A DNA stretch of 64,000 bases from Artemisia argyi (GCA_030686995.1 CM060696.1:7918487-7982486), one strand, 5' to 3'. Shown: positions 24,380 to 35,863, counted from the first letter of the stretch. Notes: generated by a model not told the origin, from the letters alone. A program made the numbers and translations.

Positions 24380-24790
24380 TTCAGTCCCTCAGGTTTCAAA
24401 TATTGACAAAACTAGTCCCTGGAAGTTTAAAACGAAAGAAAAGTCAACCCAAGGCATGAAAAAGTCAAAAGTTATAAAAAATGATCCTTGGGTAAAAAGT
24501 TTGAGAAAATTACACATTTGGTCCCTCAAAATCCAAAATTGGCAAAACAGGTCCCTGGAGTTTTGGAAATTGACAGATTTGGTCCCTGGGAAATATTTTT
24601 GAAATGAAAAGTCAACAAAAGTCTTTGAAAAATAAAAAGTTGACAAGAATGGTCCTTGGTGATAAATTTGGTGAAATTACATAATCAGTCCCTGAAGTTT
24701 GGTAAATTGGCAAAAATAGTCCCCGGGTATTTTAAAAGTGAAAAATATCAAACTTACCCTTGTACTATTCATGAATGATAAAAATGGCCC
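24380..24790 (+). repeat. Degenerate GTCCCT repeats in U3
   Basis: Phrases of the type aaattggca-(n)-agtccctggaagttt recur about every 30 to 75 bp (near 24384, 24415, 24520, 24551, 24580, 24689, 24719). The array is copied in the 3' LTR. It may be an enhancer array. Confidence 0.6.
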
Positions 24791-25280
24791 TTATGACAAA
24801 CTTTGGAAATTTACACAACCTACCCTAAATTTTACCCAAATTACATCCTTGGTCCTTGTAATTTCCTAAAGTTACTAAAACCAAATTACCCATTAAAATC
24901 CAAGTCTGATCCAGTACTAAACCTAAGCCCACACCAAGCCCAATTATAAACAAACTCGCCCAGTCCACCCCTGGTGTTGACCCGGTCAAACCACCAAAAA
25001 CAAAACCACCCCCACCTTTCTCCTTCCCTCCCCCACAACTCAACTTGCAGGTCACCTCCAGCCACCACTCCTCTCCCACGTGTTCCACCGCCCAAAACCC
25101 ACACCCCTATACCTACCCTCACATCACATTAAATGCACCACCCTCAATTGTCACTGTCTCAGAACCAATTTGCAAAAAAAAGTTTTCCCGCCAAATTACG
25201 TGGCACCAAATTAGAAGGTTTCAGGCATCAACTTGTGATGGGATATGCTCAGAGAGACTCAAGGAACCCTAATTGGGAGC

Positions 25281-25289
25281 TATAAATAG
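25281..25289 (+). promoter_or_regulatory. TATA box of the Athila LTR
   Basis: tataaatag, preceded by GC-richer sequence and followed after about 30 bp by a purine-rich start region. The same box is at 36952 in the 3' LTR. It is the only strong TATA box in U3. Confidence 0.7.
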
Positions 25290-25662
25290 GTGAAGAAGCA
25301 CAAGGATGGAGGAGTTAGTTAATTTTATTTTTAGTATGTCGTGTAATTGTAATTTTTAATTTTAAGGTACACCCAAGCTCTTAAGCAGTGGTAACCTCCT
25401 TTTTTTTATTGTATTGTACTTCATTTCAGTTATAAATTTCAAGCTTCTCTTATTATTACATCGTATGCAATTTTAATTCTATTTCAATATCTTGTATTGC
25501 ATCAATTGTTGTTTTAGTAGTTTGTATTGGACTCCTAGGTACATATAAGCTCCTAAGTAGCTTATTGAAGCTATTAGTAATAACTTAAAACAGTTTAGAA
25601 ATAAAAAATTCAAAATACAAAAAAAAAGTCAACTAAAGTCAAAATCAAGTGTTCTTGGAATT

Positions 25663-25716
25663 CACAGCTGGAGCAAGGTGTAAAATGGAAGGCCTTGGGT
25701 TAGAATCCCATGGGGG
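25663..25716 (+). other. tRNA-like B-box segment in the LTR
   Basis: ggttagaatcc at 25698-25708 differs by one base from the tRNA B box and sits in a possible stem (cttgggttagaatcccatgg). A weak A-box-like cagctggagcaagg lies about 25 bp upstream. It may be a captured SINE or tRNA remnant. It is present in both LTRs. Confidence 0.35.
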
Positions 25717-28228
25717 ATGTTAGGAAAGGTTCTTGGTTCTTGTTCTTAAGTTCTCAGTTGGAAATTAATTTGTAAGCTCAATCCTTCATTTTTGGCATCT
25801 CACTATTATACTATTGCTATCTGTTTTAACTTGTTCTTGTGTATTCATTTGGTGGTATTTAGTCATAATCTAGCATAATATAGGTAAGTTGTTTGTTAAA
25901 ATTAGTTGTAGTTTAAAATCTTGATTTCATAGTGAAATTAGCATAGTTGTCATTTATATGATTCATACTGATATGGCTGATGTTTTGTGCTTCTATGGTC
26001 TTATAAAATAGTATTGTAAGCTTTTAAATCAGTATTGGGATCTAAATCATCAACTTGTAGTGAAAATCACAAAAATCTGTTAGTATAAGGGGTGTTTGGA
26101 TCAGCTTTGTTCCCTGAGTTTTAGTTAGTTTTATGCATTCAAATTACTTGGTACAACTCACATTAGGTTCCTGTAGGATGAAAAAGTCATAAGACTTTAG
26201 GTTATTTAGTTGAAAAGTCAAAATTACTCATAACCTCCATTTGTAACCAACTGTTGAACAGTTGGGGTCCAAGATCACTCACATCCTCTCATGAGTTGTA
26301 GTCTTAACTTAATTCAGCCTCTAGGTATCATATTACAGCTTATTCAATCAATTAGAATCATTAGAAATCCAAAAAAGTCAAAAACACAAGTTTTCATTTG
26401 AAAGTCAAAGTTCTTCATTTCAGGTTTTTGCAAAATTTCAAGGAATTAATTTGATTTTTGTAATTGGTTTCTAGGATTGTGACTTGTTTCTACTTGTTAC
26501 CCACCAGCTCATCTTTATAGTCTCACAATTTTCATATTTTTAGAAATTTTCTTGTGGACCCCACAGCCCTCAAAAGAGGACTGCAGGGCAACAAGCTACC
26601 CTGTGCAGCAGACCATCCACCCAACACCACCACTTTGGTGGTGTTTTGTGACCACCTCAATGGACCCCAGACCCCATAGATAGGTTTTTCCAACCCCCCT
26701 CCTACCAGAGTCTCACCTTTGACCATTGGTTTGACCTTAGGACAAGTGGACCCCACCTGCAATTGCTCATCAAGTTTGTCCCATTTCTGAGCCATAAGTG
26801 CAAAGTGATAAGTGCTTATTTGCTTGTGTTTAGCTTATTTGAGCTTATTTCTTGTTATTTTCTGTTTGTTTAAGCTTGTTGAACTAATTGGCATCTGATT
26901 TCACCATTGTGGACCCCACCCAAGGCCATTTGACCCAGATTGACCAAAGAGTCAACCAAAGTCAACTGTTTAAGACAAGGGGGTGTCACAGCTTATTTAT
27001 AAGCTAATTTTAAAAAGTGTTTTCATTAAATTTTGTCATTTTAAGGTGTTTAGTAGTTCTGTAAAAGAAAAAATCAAAAAAATCCAAGTTAAATTAAGTG
27101 ATAGTTTCTATTTAATTCAAGTTAATTTTAATTTTCATTTTTATATTTTAATTAAGTCACTAGTGTTTTTATATTTTTATTAAATACCTTATATAGTAAA
27201 GTAATTTTAATAAATTTTTCAGATTTTTATTTTGTCATTTAGTATTTATTAGATTTAATTTTAATTTTCTTTATTATTAATTAATATCAAATATTAAATA
27301 GCTTAATTAGTTTTTATAAAGTTAAATCTAGTTTTTATAATTTTCCTAGTTCTAATATAGTATAATAAGTTTTTAGAAATTAAATTTTGAGATTCTACTG
27401 TTCATTTTCTATTTTTCTTATTTTATTTGTTTAAAATAGACTTTAGTTAATTAAAAGGTAAATAATTAGTTGTTTAATCTTTAAACATAATTTTTAGAGT
27501 TTTTATAATTTTGTAGGATTCCAGTGATGGTTAAGTAATTTTATAAATTTTATCTTAATTTTCCAAGTTAATTTAGTATTAATATAAATTAAAAGTAGTT
27601 TAATTAGTTTAATTAAGTTAAATAGTTTTTAATTAATTACAAAACCACAAAAAGACAAAAATATTATTTTTAATTTTTTATACTTTCTTCAAGTTCTAAT
27701 TTAGGTTTAGAAAATATTTTTATAAATTTTTAGTTTAATTTAAATCAATTGTCATTTTTAGTTTAATTAAATTAGACTTTAATTTAGATTTTAAATAGTT
27801 TAATTAATTAAATAATAGTTTAATATTATTTTAATCACTTTTATAATTTCTTTTTCATTTTTAATTTTAAGTTTTGAAAAGTGTCAAAAGCACCCCCTGT
27901 AGTTTGATAAATTCCAAAAACCCACTTTTCCAGTCCGATACGTGATCTTAATTGAGAATTTGTGCATATATCTGATATCTAATTACTGTGAATATTATAT
28001 CTGTTTGCCAATACCAAAATAACAGTAGCAATATCATTCCCACATCATCTGGCTACTGTCCTCAGTGCCACTTTCTCATAAACGATTTCCAAAGCACCAT
28101 TTCAATCTCGCTGGGACTTTTACGACCCGGGGAAACACTATACTATCACCGGAGTATTGATTCTAGACTATCTTTGACTTCTTGACCTTGGTCAATAATA
28201 ATTAGACGGTTTAGGCTCAATCAAAATT

Positions 28229-28246
28229 TGGCGCCGCTGCCGGGGA
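28229..28246 (+). other. Primer binding site (tRNA-Asp type)
   Basis: tggcgccgctgccgggga begins 5 bp after the LTR end. Athila elements use a PBS of this type, complementary to the 3' end of tRNA-Asp. Confidence 0.85.
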
Positions 28247-28844
28247 GGTTGTTGCGTGTTTTTAAAATCGTTTTAAGTTTAGTGGTTTTCAAAACCCTCC
28301 CTGTAAAAAGTTTTGTAAAAACAAAATCATATCAAAAACGTTCATTAACACTTTTCCTAAAGTGTTAAAAACACCAAAAAAAATCAAAAACAACAAAACA
28401 AACTGTGAAGTTGAATTACTTCGTTTTCTTTAAGATTACAACCTGAAACAGTTGGTTTAAGGTAAGTTCTGACATTAAATTGCGAACTGAAGAGGAAACC
28501 TATTTACTTCCTCCCGCCAGCCTGCGAGTAATCTTAAAAGAACGATTTCGGTTAACGAATCAGTTCCAAAAATAATTTCCAAGTTTTCTGCACACACACC
28601 CGTAAGCCTAAAGCAGATTTTTCAAAAATAATAAATACATAAAATCTTACCACCGCAAACCAAGGCTGAACACCTACCAACTGGGGGTGTGAACATAATA
28701 AGTTCCCAAACTTAAGATTTAAAACTTGCCTTTGTATCCCTGTGAGTAGTGTACCTTTTTCAAAGAAGCTACTCACTTGTGATTATTGGTTTAAGTTCAC
28801 TGTGGATTTGCCTCGAATTTGTGTTGAAAAATTGTTTTTAGTGC
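28247..28844 (+). other. Untranslated leader of the Athila element
   Basis: About 600 bp of A-rich sequence between the PBS and gag, where dimerisation and packaging signals would be expected. No ORF of note on the + strand. Confidence 0.6.
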
Positions 28845-30689
28845 ATGCGCACTCGGTCTCAAGCAAAGAATAAAAAACAGAAAGACGTACCCGAGTTACG
28901 TTCTAACACAGAACCCGAAATGGCCGCTGGCCTACCACCACCATTACCACCCCCTGACCCTAATAGGGATGAGCCAGCTCCTGATCTCCGAACTATGGAG
29001 GAGCTGTGCCAACCTACCATGCAAGGGCGGGGTGGGCCTATTGCACCACTCACTATTGGGGCTGCGGACTTTGGCCTCAAACATCACATGATCCAACAAG
29101 TCCAGAATTCGTGTCAATTTCACGGATTACCGGGTGACGATGCCAACAAGCATCTTGACAAATATCTCACGGTCACCCAAAGCATGAAACAGCATGGTGT
29201 CACCGATGATGCCCTTCGGTTGTACCTCTTCCCCTATTCTCTCGCTCATCATGCCACTGCATGGTTTGACCGACTTCCAAAGAATTCTATTCGAACCTTT
29301 GATGAAATGGTAACCAAGTTTCTAGCAAAATATTTTCCACCATCCATGGTTACCAAGTTACGTAATGATATCAGCAACTTCCGGCAACTTCCCGATGAGT
29401 CTCTTTTTGAGGCTTGGGAGCGTTATAAGCTAGCCATTGATCGGTGCCCTAACCACAATATGTTACAAGTTACCATAATAGATACCTTCTATAATGGTCT
29501 GACATTGAGGCACCGAGACATTCTCAATGCTGCTGCTGGTGGGACCTTTATGAAAAGGCGTCCCGAGGAGTGCTATGACTTAATCGAGAACATGACTGCC
29601 CATCATAACTTTTGGGATTCCTCTGCGGAGAGGGAAGCCTCATGTCATTCCGTTACTCCCTCATCATCATCTCCTGAAATAATCGCTCTTACCAAAAAGA
29701 TGGATGATATTTCTACGGCTGTGTTGAGAATGAACCAAACGATACAACATCAGGTTCAAAATCAACAAGTGAAAGCCGTGGCCCGAAGTTGTGAAACTTG
29801 TGGGGGCCCACATCTGTATTCCGAGTGTCCAGCTACTGCTGAATTTTCTCAAGAGAACGTTTATGCTGCTAACGGTTCCTATAACACGGGGGGTAACTCT
29901 TACCAACCGCAAGGGGACCGTAATCTCTTAAGCTATCGTACCAACAATTTTCTCGGACCTCCCGGTTTTAACCAAAATCAAAACCGTAACACGAATCAGA
30001 ATTTTAACCAAGGTCAAAACTCAAATTTCCAAAACCCGAACCAAAATCAAGGCCAGTTTAATCAAAACAATTTTCAAAATGGCAATCAAAACCAAGGTTT
30101 TCAAGGAAATTTTCAAAGAAACCAGAATCAAGGGAATTACAATCAGGGTAATTTCAATCAAAGAAACAATTTTCAGGGTAACAACAATCAAAACCAAGGG
30201 AATTTTCAAAACAACCGTGTTCAAAATCCCCCTGTTCAAAATCAAAACGTTGTTCCACCCCCGTCTTCCTCAGATGCTGAAATTAAACAATTCATGAAAG
30301 CACAAGAGGAAACAAATCGGTTATTGATCAAGACTATCTCTGAACTTCAGAAGTCTTTAAATGATCGACCCTCGGGCCCGGGTACATTACCGAGCAACAC
30401 GATCGCTAACCCGAGGGGCGATGTCAAGGCGATCACTACCCGAAGTGGGGTATCATACAATGGACCCTCGATTCCCTCTACCTCTTCTTCTCCTCCTAAG
30501 GTAGCGGAACGTGAACCTGAGGTCACTACGGACAAGGTACTTCCTACTAATAACGGAGGTACCAACAACGTCCAACCTCAAGTTGTCCCGGTCCCGGCTC
30601 GTAAGCCGAAAGTTGTATTTGATCCTCCTGTGTGTCCTGATGAAATCTCAAAGAATAACCCTAAGCCGTCAATTCCATATCCTTCATGA
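28845..30689 (+). CDS. Athila gag
   Basis: The start ATG at 28845 gives MRTRSQAKNK. The capsid (retrotransposon gag) domain spans about residues 85-260 (FHGLPGDDANKHLDKYL, AHHATAWFDRLP, LPDESLFEAWERYK). A zinc-knuckle-like CETCGGPHLYSEC follows near residue 317, with three rather than four residues before His. Residues about 370-470 are a strikingly Gln/Asn-rich tract (NQNQ, NFQ and QGN units), like a prion-type low-complexity region. The protein would form the particle that packages element RNA. It ends at TGA 30687 in the same frame as pol; a CGA-to-TGA change would make this stop, so gag and pol were probably one ORF. Confidence 0.95.
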   Translation: MRTRSQAKNKKQKDVPELRSNTEPEMAAGLPPPLPPPDPNRDEPAPDLRTMEELCQPTMQGRGGPIAPLTIGAADFGLKHHMIQQVQNSCQFHGLPGDDANKHLDKYLTVTQSMKQHGVTDDALRLYLFPYSLAHHATAWFDRLPKNSIRTFDEMVTKFLAKYFPPSMVTKLRNDISNFRQLPDESLFEAWERYKLAIDRCPNHNMLQVTIIDTFYNGLTLRHRDILNAAAGGTFMKRRPEECYDLIENMTAHHNFWDSSAEREASCHSVTPSSSSPEIIALTKKMDDISTAVLRMNQTIQHQVQNQQVKAVARSCETCGGPHLYSECPATAEFSQENVYAANGSYNTGGNSYQPQGDRNLLSYRTNNFLGPPGFNQNQNRNTNQNFNQGQNSNFQNPNQNQGQFNQNNFQNGNQNQGFQGNFQRNQNQGNYNQGNFNQRNNFQGNNNQNQGNFQNNRVQNPPVQNQNVVPPPSSSDAEIKQFMKAQEETNRLLIKTISELQKSLNDRPSGPGTLPSNTIANPRGDVKAITTRSGVSYNGPSIPSTSSSPPKVAEREPEVTTDKVLPTNNGGTNNVQPQVVPVPARKPKVVFDPPVCPDEISKNNPKPSIPYPS

Positions 30690-33589
30690 GTGACTGAACA
30701 AAAGAACCGCGAAAAAGCTAACCATCAGATGGAAAAATTTTATCAAATTTTCCAAGAATTACACTTTGATATTAGCTTCGCGGACGCTCTTCTTCTCATG
30801 CCTAAGTTTGCTTCAACAATCAAAAATCTGATAAGCAACAAAGAAAAACTTTGTGAGATGGCAAAAACTCCTCTTAACGAGCATTGCTCAGCAGTGCTCT
30901 TGAAAAAGCTCCCCGAAAAGCTTGGAGATCCTGGGAAATTTCTCATTCCATGTATTTTTCCTAGGATGGTTGAATGCTTTGCCTTGGCCGATCTTGGCGC
31001 AAGCATTAACCTGATGCCTTACTCAGTCTGGAAAAGGCTTTCTCTTCCTACTCTCACTCCGACCTGCATGACACTCGAGCTTGCAGACCGTACCATATCC
31101 CGTCCTCTCGGCATTGCCGAAGATATCTTTGTGAAAGTAGGAAAGTTCCACTTTCCGGCAGATTTCGTGATTGTTGATTTCGATGCTGACCCACGAGTCC
31201 CTCTCATTCTCGGGAGAGGATTCTTAAGAACGGGTCGTGCTTTGATCGATGTATTCGAAGAAGAAATCACTCTACGTGTTGGTGGCGAAGCCATCACATT
31301 CAATCTTGATCAGACCTCAAGATACTCCTCCAACTATGACGCTGAAACGGTTAACCGTATTGATATCATTGATATTGCGTCTGAGGAGTATTCTCAAGAG
31401 GTCCTTGGTTTCTCATCCAGTGGCAGTCTTTCCACTGACCCTATCATTTCCGACTCTTCCCCCTCCCTCACTCCGTTTGAGGGAGGTGACTTCCTTTTGG
31501 AAGAGCTCGAGGCTTTTCTTGCTCAAGATAGCTCAATTCCCGATGGAGTTGATGAAAACTATCTTGACCCGGAGGGGGACATTCTTCTTCTTGAAAGATT
31601 GTTAAATGACGATCCTTCACCCTCTCCGTCTCCACAAATACTTCATAAAGCGGAAGTCAAAAATGTTGAAATAACTGAAGACTTCCCCGAGGTTGAGCTC
31701 AAGGACTTGCCTCCTCATCTAGAATATGCATTTCTGGAGGGTGATAATAAATTACCCGTCATTATTGCCAAAGACTTAAAAGATGAGGAAAAGGCTGCAC
31801 TCCTAAAGGTTCTTAAGTCAAACAAGCAAGCAATTGCTTGGAAACTCTCCGACATTAAGGGCATAAGCCCGAACTTTTGTACTCATAAAATCTTAATGGA
31901 GGATGACTTTAAACCAGCTGTGCAACATCAGAGAATGGTAAATCCCAAAATCCACGAAGTTATCAAACAAGAAGTTCTTAAACTTCTTGATGCGGGATTA
32001 ATTTACCCTATATCTGACAGTCCTTGGGTTAGCCCAATTCATTGTGTTCCCAAAAAGGGTGGCATTACCGTTGTCACCAACGAGGATAACGAGTTGATTC
32101 CAACTTGTTTGGTCACGGGTTGGCGGGTTTGTATTGACTATCGAAAGTTGAATGAAGCCACCCGTAAAGACCATTTTCCTCTCCCTTTTATGGACCAAAT
32201 GCTCGAAAGACTTGCGAGGAATGAATACTACTGCTTCCTCGATGGCTTCTCGGGTTACTTCCAAATCCCCATTGATCCCCAGGATCAAGAGAAGACTACC
32301 TTCACATGCCCCTACGGAACTTTTGCTTACAGACGTATGCCTTTCGGCTTATGTAATGCACCAGGCACGTTCCAGAGATGCATGATGTCTATTTTTTCCG
32401 ACATGATCGGGAAAACTATGGAGGTATTCATGGATGACTTTTCAGTCATCGGGGATTCATTTCAGACTTGCCTCTCCCACTTGGAACAGATGCTTAAACG
32501 TTGCAAAGAAACGAATCTAAGTCTCAACTGGGAGAAGAGCCACTTTATGGTCAAGGAGGGCATTGTCCTCGGCCATAAGATTTCAAAAAATGGGATCGAG
32601 GTTGACAGAGCTAAAATCGATGTCATTGCCAAATTACCTCATCCCACCACCGTAAAAGGTGTTAGGAGCTTTTTGGGTCATGCCGGCTTCTACCGTAGGT
32701 TTATCCAAGATTTTTCTAAGATTGCCCGGCCTATGACCCATCTCCTCGAGAAGGATGCTCCTTTCATCTTCTCTCCTGAGTGCATCGAAGCTTTTGAAAC
32801 ATTAAAGAAAAAGCTTACCGAGGCACCGATTCTTGTTGCCCCCGATTGGGACCAACCTTTTGAGCTTATGTGCGATGCTAGTGATTTTGCCATAGGTGCG
32901 GTCTTGGGGCAACGAAAAGCAAAATACTTTCAGCCCATACACTACGCAAGCAAAACTATGACTGAGGCTCAAGGTCATTACACCACCACTGAAAAAGAAC
33001 TCCTAGCTGTGGTGTATGCCTTCGAGAAATTCCGGTCATACCTAATCTTGACTAAATGCGTAGTGTACACAGATCACTCGGCTTTGAAATACCTATTTGC
33101 AAAACAAGATGCAAAGCCGAGGCTTCTTCGTTGGGTTCTCCTCCTTCAGGAATTTGATATCATTATCCGTGATAAAAAAGGAGCCGAGAACCTTGCTGCT
33201 GATCATCTCTCACGATTAGAGAACCCTCATCAAGATGTGTCCGAGAAAAAGGAAATAAATGAAACATTTCCTCTCGAGACACTCAATGCGGTTGCTTTTC
33301 GTGGTGACTCTACTACCCCGTGGTTTGCCGACTTTGCAAACTACCATGCGGGTAACTTCATAGTGAAGGGGTTAACGTCCAAACAAAAGCAAAAATTCTT
33401 CAAAGACGTTAAACATTACTTCTGGGACGACCCCTTCCTCTTCAAAATCTGTGCCGATCAAGTCATCCGGCGATGTGTATACGGACAGGAAGCCACTGAT
33501 ATTCTCAAGGCTTGTCATGCTGGACCCACTGGGGGCCACCATAGTCCTAACTACACCGCCAAAAAGGTGTTTGATTCCGGTTTCTATTG
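30690..33589 (+). CDS. Athila pol: protease, RT, RNase H, start of integrase
   Basis: It continues gag in frame after a single TGA; its first codon is GTG, so it is not a separate gene with its own start and needs stop readthrough or an intact sister copy. Protease active site DLGAS lies near codon 101. RT runs from about codon 420 ([35 protein letters not shown]) to the catalytic FMDD near codon 579. RNase H has [13 protein letters not shown] near codon 728, TEKELLAVV and TDHSALKYL. The integrase zinc finger begins with [20 protein letters not shown] 1-bp deletion near 33590 shifts the frame and gives a stop at 33618. Confidence 0.95.
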
Positions 33590-34606
33590 CCCACAATCTA
33601 CAAGGATGCCCACGAGTTAGTCAAAGCCTGTGATGCTTGTCAGCGTCACGGGAATATTTCACAAAAGAACGAAATGCCGCAAAATGCTATTCAAGTTTGT
33701 GAAATCTTTGACGTCTGGGGCATTGACTTTATGGGGCCATTCCCATCTTCTCGTGGAAACAAATACATACTCGTGGCTGTTGACTACTTGTCAAAATGGG
33801 TTGAGGCTAAGGCCTTACCCACTAACGATGCCCGAGTAGTTGTGAAGTTCTTGAAATCCCTCTTTGCTCGTTTTGGAACCCCACGTGCCATCATTAGTGA
33901 TCGCGGTACTCACTTTTGCAATGATCAATTTGCAAAAGTCATGCTGAAATACGGTGTTACTCATCGTCTTTCCACCGCATATCACCCCCAAACAAGTGGG
34001 CAGGTGGAGGTTTCCAACCGTGGTATTAAACGGATTCTTGAGAGGACAGTAGGTGAAAACCGTGCTTCCTGGTCGGATAAACTAGATGATGCACTCTGGG
34101 CCTTCCGTACAGCTTACAAAACACCCATCGGGTGCACTCCATACAAGCTTGTATACGGGAAAGCGTGTCATTTACCGATCGAGCTCGAGCACAAAGCCTA
34201 CTGGGCCTTGAAACATGCTAACTACGACCTTCATAAAGCGGGTGATCACCGTAAGGTTCAAATCAATGAATTAAACGAACTTCGTGATCAAGCCTACGAG
34301 AACTCTTTGATCTACAAAGAAAAGACAAAGAAGATTCACGACTCTAAGATTAAGAACCGAGTTTTCAACGTCGGTGACAGAGTCCTTCTTTTCAATTCAA
34401 GATTAAAGATCTTCTCGGGGAAATTAAAAACCCGATGGACCGGACCATTCACCATTGCTAAAGTTTACCCATACGGGATTGTTGAGTTATCTCAACCCGA
34501 AGGTCCCAACTTCAAAGTGAATGGTCACAGATTGAAACATTATTTTGGAGAGGACACACCACCCATGGTTGTCCCGGATCTCCAAACTTTCCCCATGAAC
34601 CAATGA
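33590..34606 (+). CDS. Athila integrase, separated by a frameshift
   Basis: This is the continuation of pol in the +1 frame after the 1-bp deletion. It completes the zinc finger (CDACQRHG), then has the catalytic core: first Asp in [12 protein letters not shown], second Asp in [13 protein letters not shown], and Glu in [10 protein letters not shown]. The C-terminal domain shows [15 protein letters not shown] and [13 protein letters not shown]. Integrase inserts the DNA copy, and here produced the atact duplication. It ends at TGA 34604; no chromodomain follows, as expected for Athila rather than chromoviruses. Confidence 0.95.
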   Translation, partial: PTIYKDAHELVKACDACQRHGNISQKNEMPQNAIQVCEIFDVWGIDFMGPFPSSRGNKYILVAVDYLSKWVEAKALPTNDARVVVKFLKSLFARFGTPRAIISDRGTHFCNDQFAKVMLKYGVTHRLSTAYHPQTSGQVEVSNRGIKRILERTVGENRASWSDKLDDALWAFRTAYKTPIGCTPYKLVYGKACHLPIELEHKAYWALKHANYDLHKAGDHRKVQINELNELRDQAYENSLIYKEKTKKIHDSKIKNRVFNVGDRVLLFNSRLKIFSGKLKTRWTGPFTIAKVYPYGIVELSQPEGPNFKVNGHRLKHYFGEDTPPMVVPDLQTFPMNQ

Positions 34607-34706
34607 ATTCGGGGATCGAGTCAAGCTAATGACTCGGTGAACAAAAATTAGCAGCATATATGGGTTTTCACCCGTATTTCTGACTTCTTTCTACTTTCTA
34701 CCACCC

Positions 34707-34718
34707 TAGTGTGGGGGA
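34707..34718 (+). other. Internal polypurine-tract copy 1
   Basis: tagtgtggggga matches the true PPT core at 35864-35875 base for base except one. It lies about 100 bp after the integrase stop. Confidence 0.6.
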
Positions 34719-34778
34719 GTGGCCATCCCCCACCGTTTCAAAAGTAAATATTTTTCAAAATTCAATAAACATGTTTCG

Positions 34779-35120
34779 TATGTATATTATGTCATTCATC
34801 TCCCGGGCTGTCAGGGCAAATTTACTACAGTTAATCATTCACAAGTGATTAGCTAGCGTGGTAAACTTGACACAAGCCTGGGAAGTGTATGTATATTATA
34901 TACTTTATTATTCATCTTCCAGGCTGTCAGGGCAGATTTATTACAGTTAATCATTCACAAGTGATTAGCTAGCGTGGTAAACCTGACACAAACCTGGAAG
35001 GTGTATGTATATTATAAACTTTATCATTCAACTCCCGGGCTGTTAAGGCAAATTTATTACAGTTAATCATTCACAAGTGATTAGCTAGCGTGGTAAACCT
35101 AACACAAGCCTGGGAGGTAG
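34779..35120 (+). repeat. Three tandem 108-118 bp repeats with conserved stem-loop potential
   Basis: Units begin gtatgtatatta at 34779, 34887 and 35003. Each holds an unchanged block around taatcattcacaagtgatta (inner inverted repeat TAATCA/TGATTA). An outer stem pairs the start and the end of each unit: CCCGGGC with GCCTGGG in units 1 and 3, and TCCAGG with CCTGGA in unit 2. The paired changes keep the stem. They lie in the 3' non-coding part of the element RNA. Confidence 0.85.
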
Positions 35121-35125
35121 TGAAC

Positions 35126-35126
<1 letters not shown>

Positions 35127-35168
<42 letters not shown>
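35127..35168 (+). repeat. 42-bp poly(A) run
   Basis: An uninterrupted A run inside the Athila 3' non-coding region. Length may be unreliable in an assembly. Confidence 0.95.
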
Positions 35169-35170
<2 letters not shown>

Positions 35171-35296
35171 TTGTATGTACAGATAAAATAAAGTGAAAAA
35201 TAGAAATTTCCACAGTTAGAATCGAATATTAGCTTTTCCATTTAGAGATTCGGCATAATAGCCGGGACTTTGAATATTGAGGACAATATTCAGTTC

Positions 35297-35323
35297 TAGT
35301 GTGGGGGGGGGGGGGGGGGGGGA
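35297..35323 (+). repeat. Internal polypurine-tract copy 2 with a 20-bp G run
   Basis: tagtgtggg again, extended into G20 (35303-35322). It looks like a PPT copy whose G stretch has slipped and grown. Confidence 0.75.
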
Positions 35324-35452
35324 ATTCTTACGAATTTTATCACAAAACTTTCCAAGTACCCCTATTTTAGGCCAAAAATTTTTCAAAATTTTTCACTTTA
35401 TTCCAAAATTTTTGTGGTTATCAATCTGCCAAAGTCGAAATGACAAAGGGAT

Positions 35453-35812
35453 TGGCTAGTCCAGGAGCAAACGGCTCTTGGTAAAGACATCTCAAACCCG
35501 TTGATGGCTGGCAGTTTGCCAAAAATTGCATGGTTCCTCAGCTCCCCCGCATCCTCATAAGCAAATGAGTTGGCTAGCCCACAAGATTATGGCTTGTGGT
35601 AAAGGCAGTGGAAAACCCATAATTGGTATTCAGCTCACCAAGATGTTGACTTAGTCCATCAAGATGCTGGCTAGTCCAGAAGCAAACGGCTTTTGGTAAA
35701 GACAAATCAAATCTGTTGACAGCTGGTGGTTTGCTCAAAATCACACGGTTATCAGGTGTGCCACAGTTCTTACACCTGGCTACTCCAGAAGTGATGGCTT
35801 TTGGTAAAGAGT
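35453..35812 (+). repeat. Four dispersed hairpin repeats in the Athila 3' non-coding region
   Basis: The motif ggctagt, then a hairpin, then taaag occurs four times, with hairpins at 35461-35481, 35579-35599, 35676-35696 and 35785-35804. Arms are CCAGGAGC/GCTCTTGG, CCACAAG/CTTGTGG, CCAGAAGC/GCTTTTGG and CCAGAAG/CTTTTGG. Loops differ but the arms stay paired, with one G-U pair in three of them. This pattern argues for an RNA structure. Confidence 0.8.
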
Positions 35813-35863
35813 TTCAAATCCATTAAGTTTTTCTCAAAAGATTGCTAGGGACTAGCAATGTTT

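Larger units (their letters stand above)
24206..28223 (+). repeat. 5' LTR of the Athila element
   Basis: TGATGAGTG...CTCAATCA, 4018 bp. Compared with the 3' LTR at an offset of 11,671, I count five differences: 24555, 24956, 25090, 25203 and 27936. The LTR is unusually long; with a TATA box at 25281, U3 is about 1.1 kb and R-U5 about 2.9 kb. It contains several short ORFs, identical in both LTRs, that match no protein. Confidence 0.97.

Noticed and set aside
25663..25716. A functional tRNA gene
   Set aside because: No complete cloverleaf: acceptor, D arm and anticodon arm cannot be drawn.
26532..26795. Minus-strand ORF of 87 codons in both Athila LTRs, and other LTR ORFs
   Set aside because: Identical copies in both LTRs simply reflect LTR identity; no recognisable domain.
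30690..33589. Pol as an independent gene starting at 30690
   Set aside because: The codon there is GTG directly after a TGA; the frame continues gag, so it is one ORF with a nonsense mutation.
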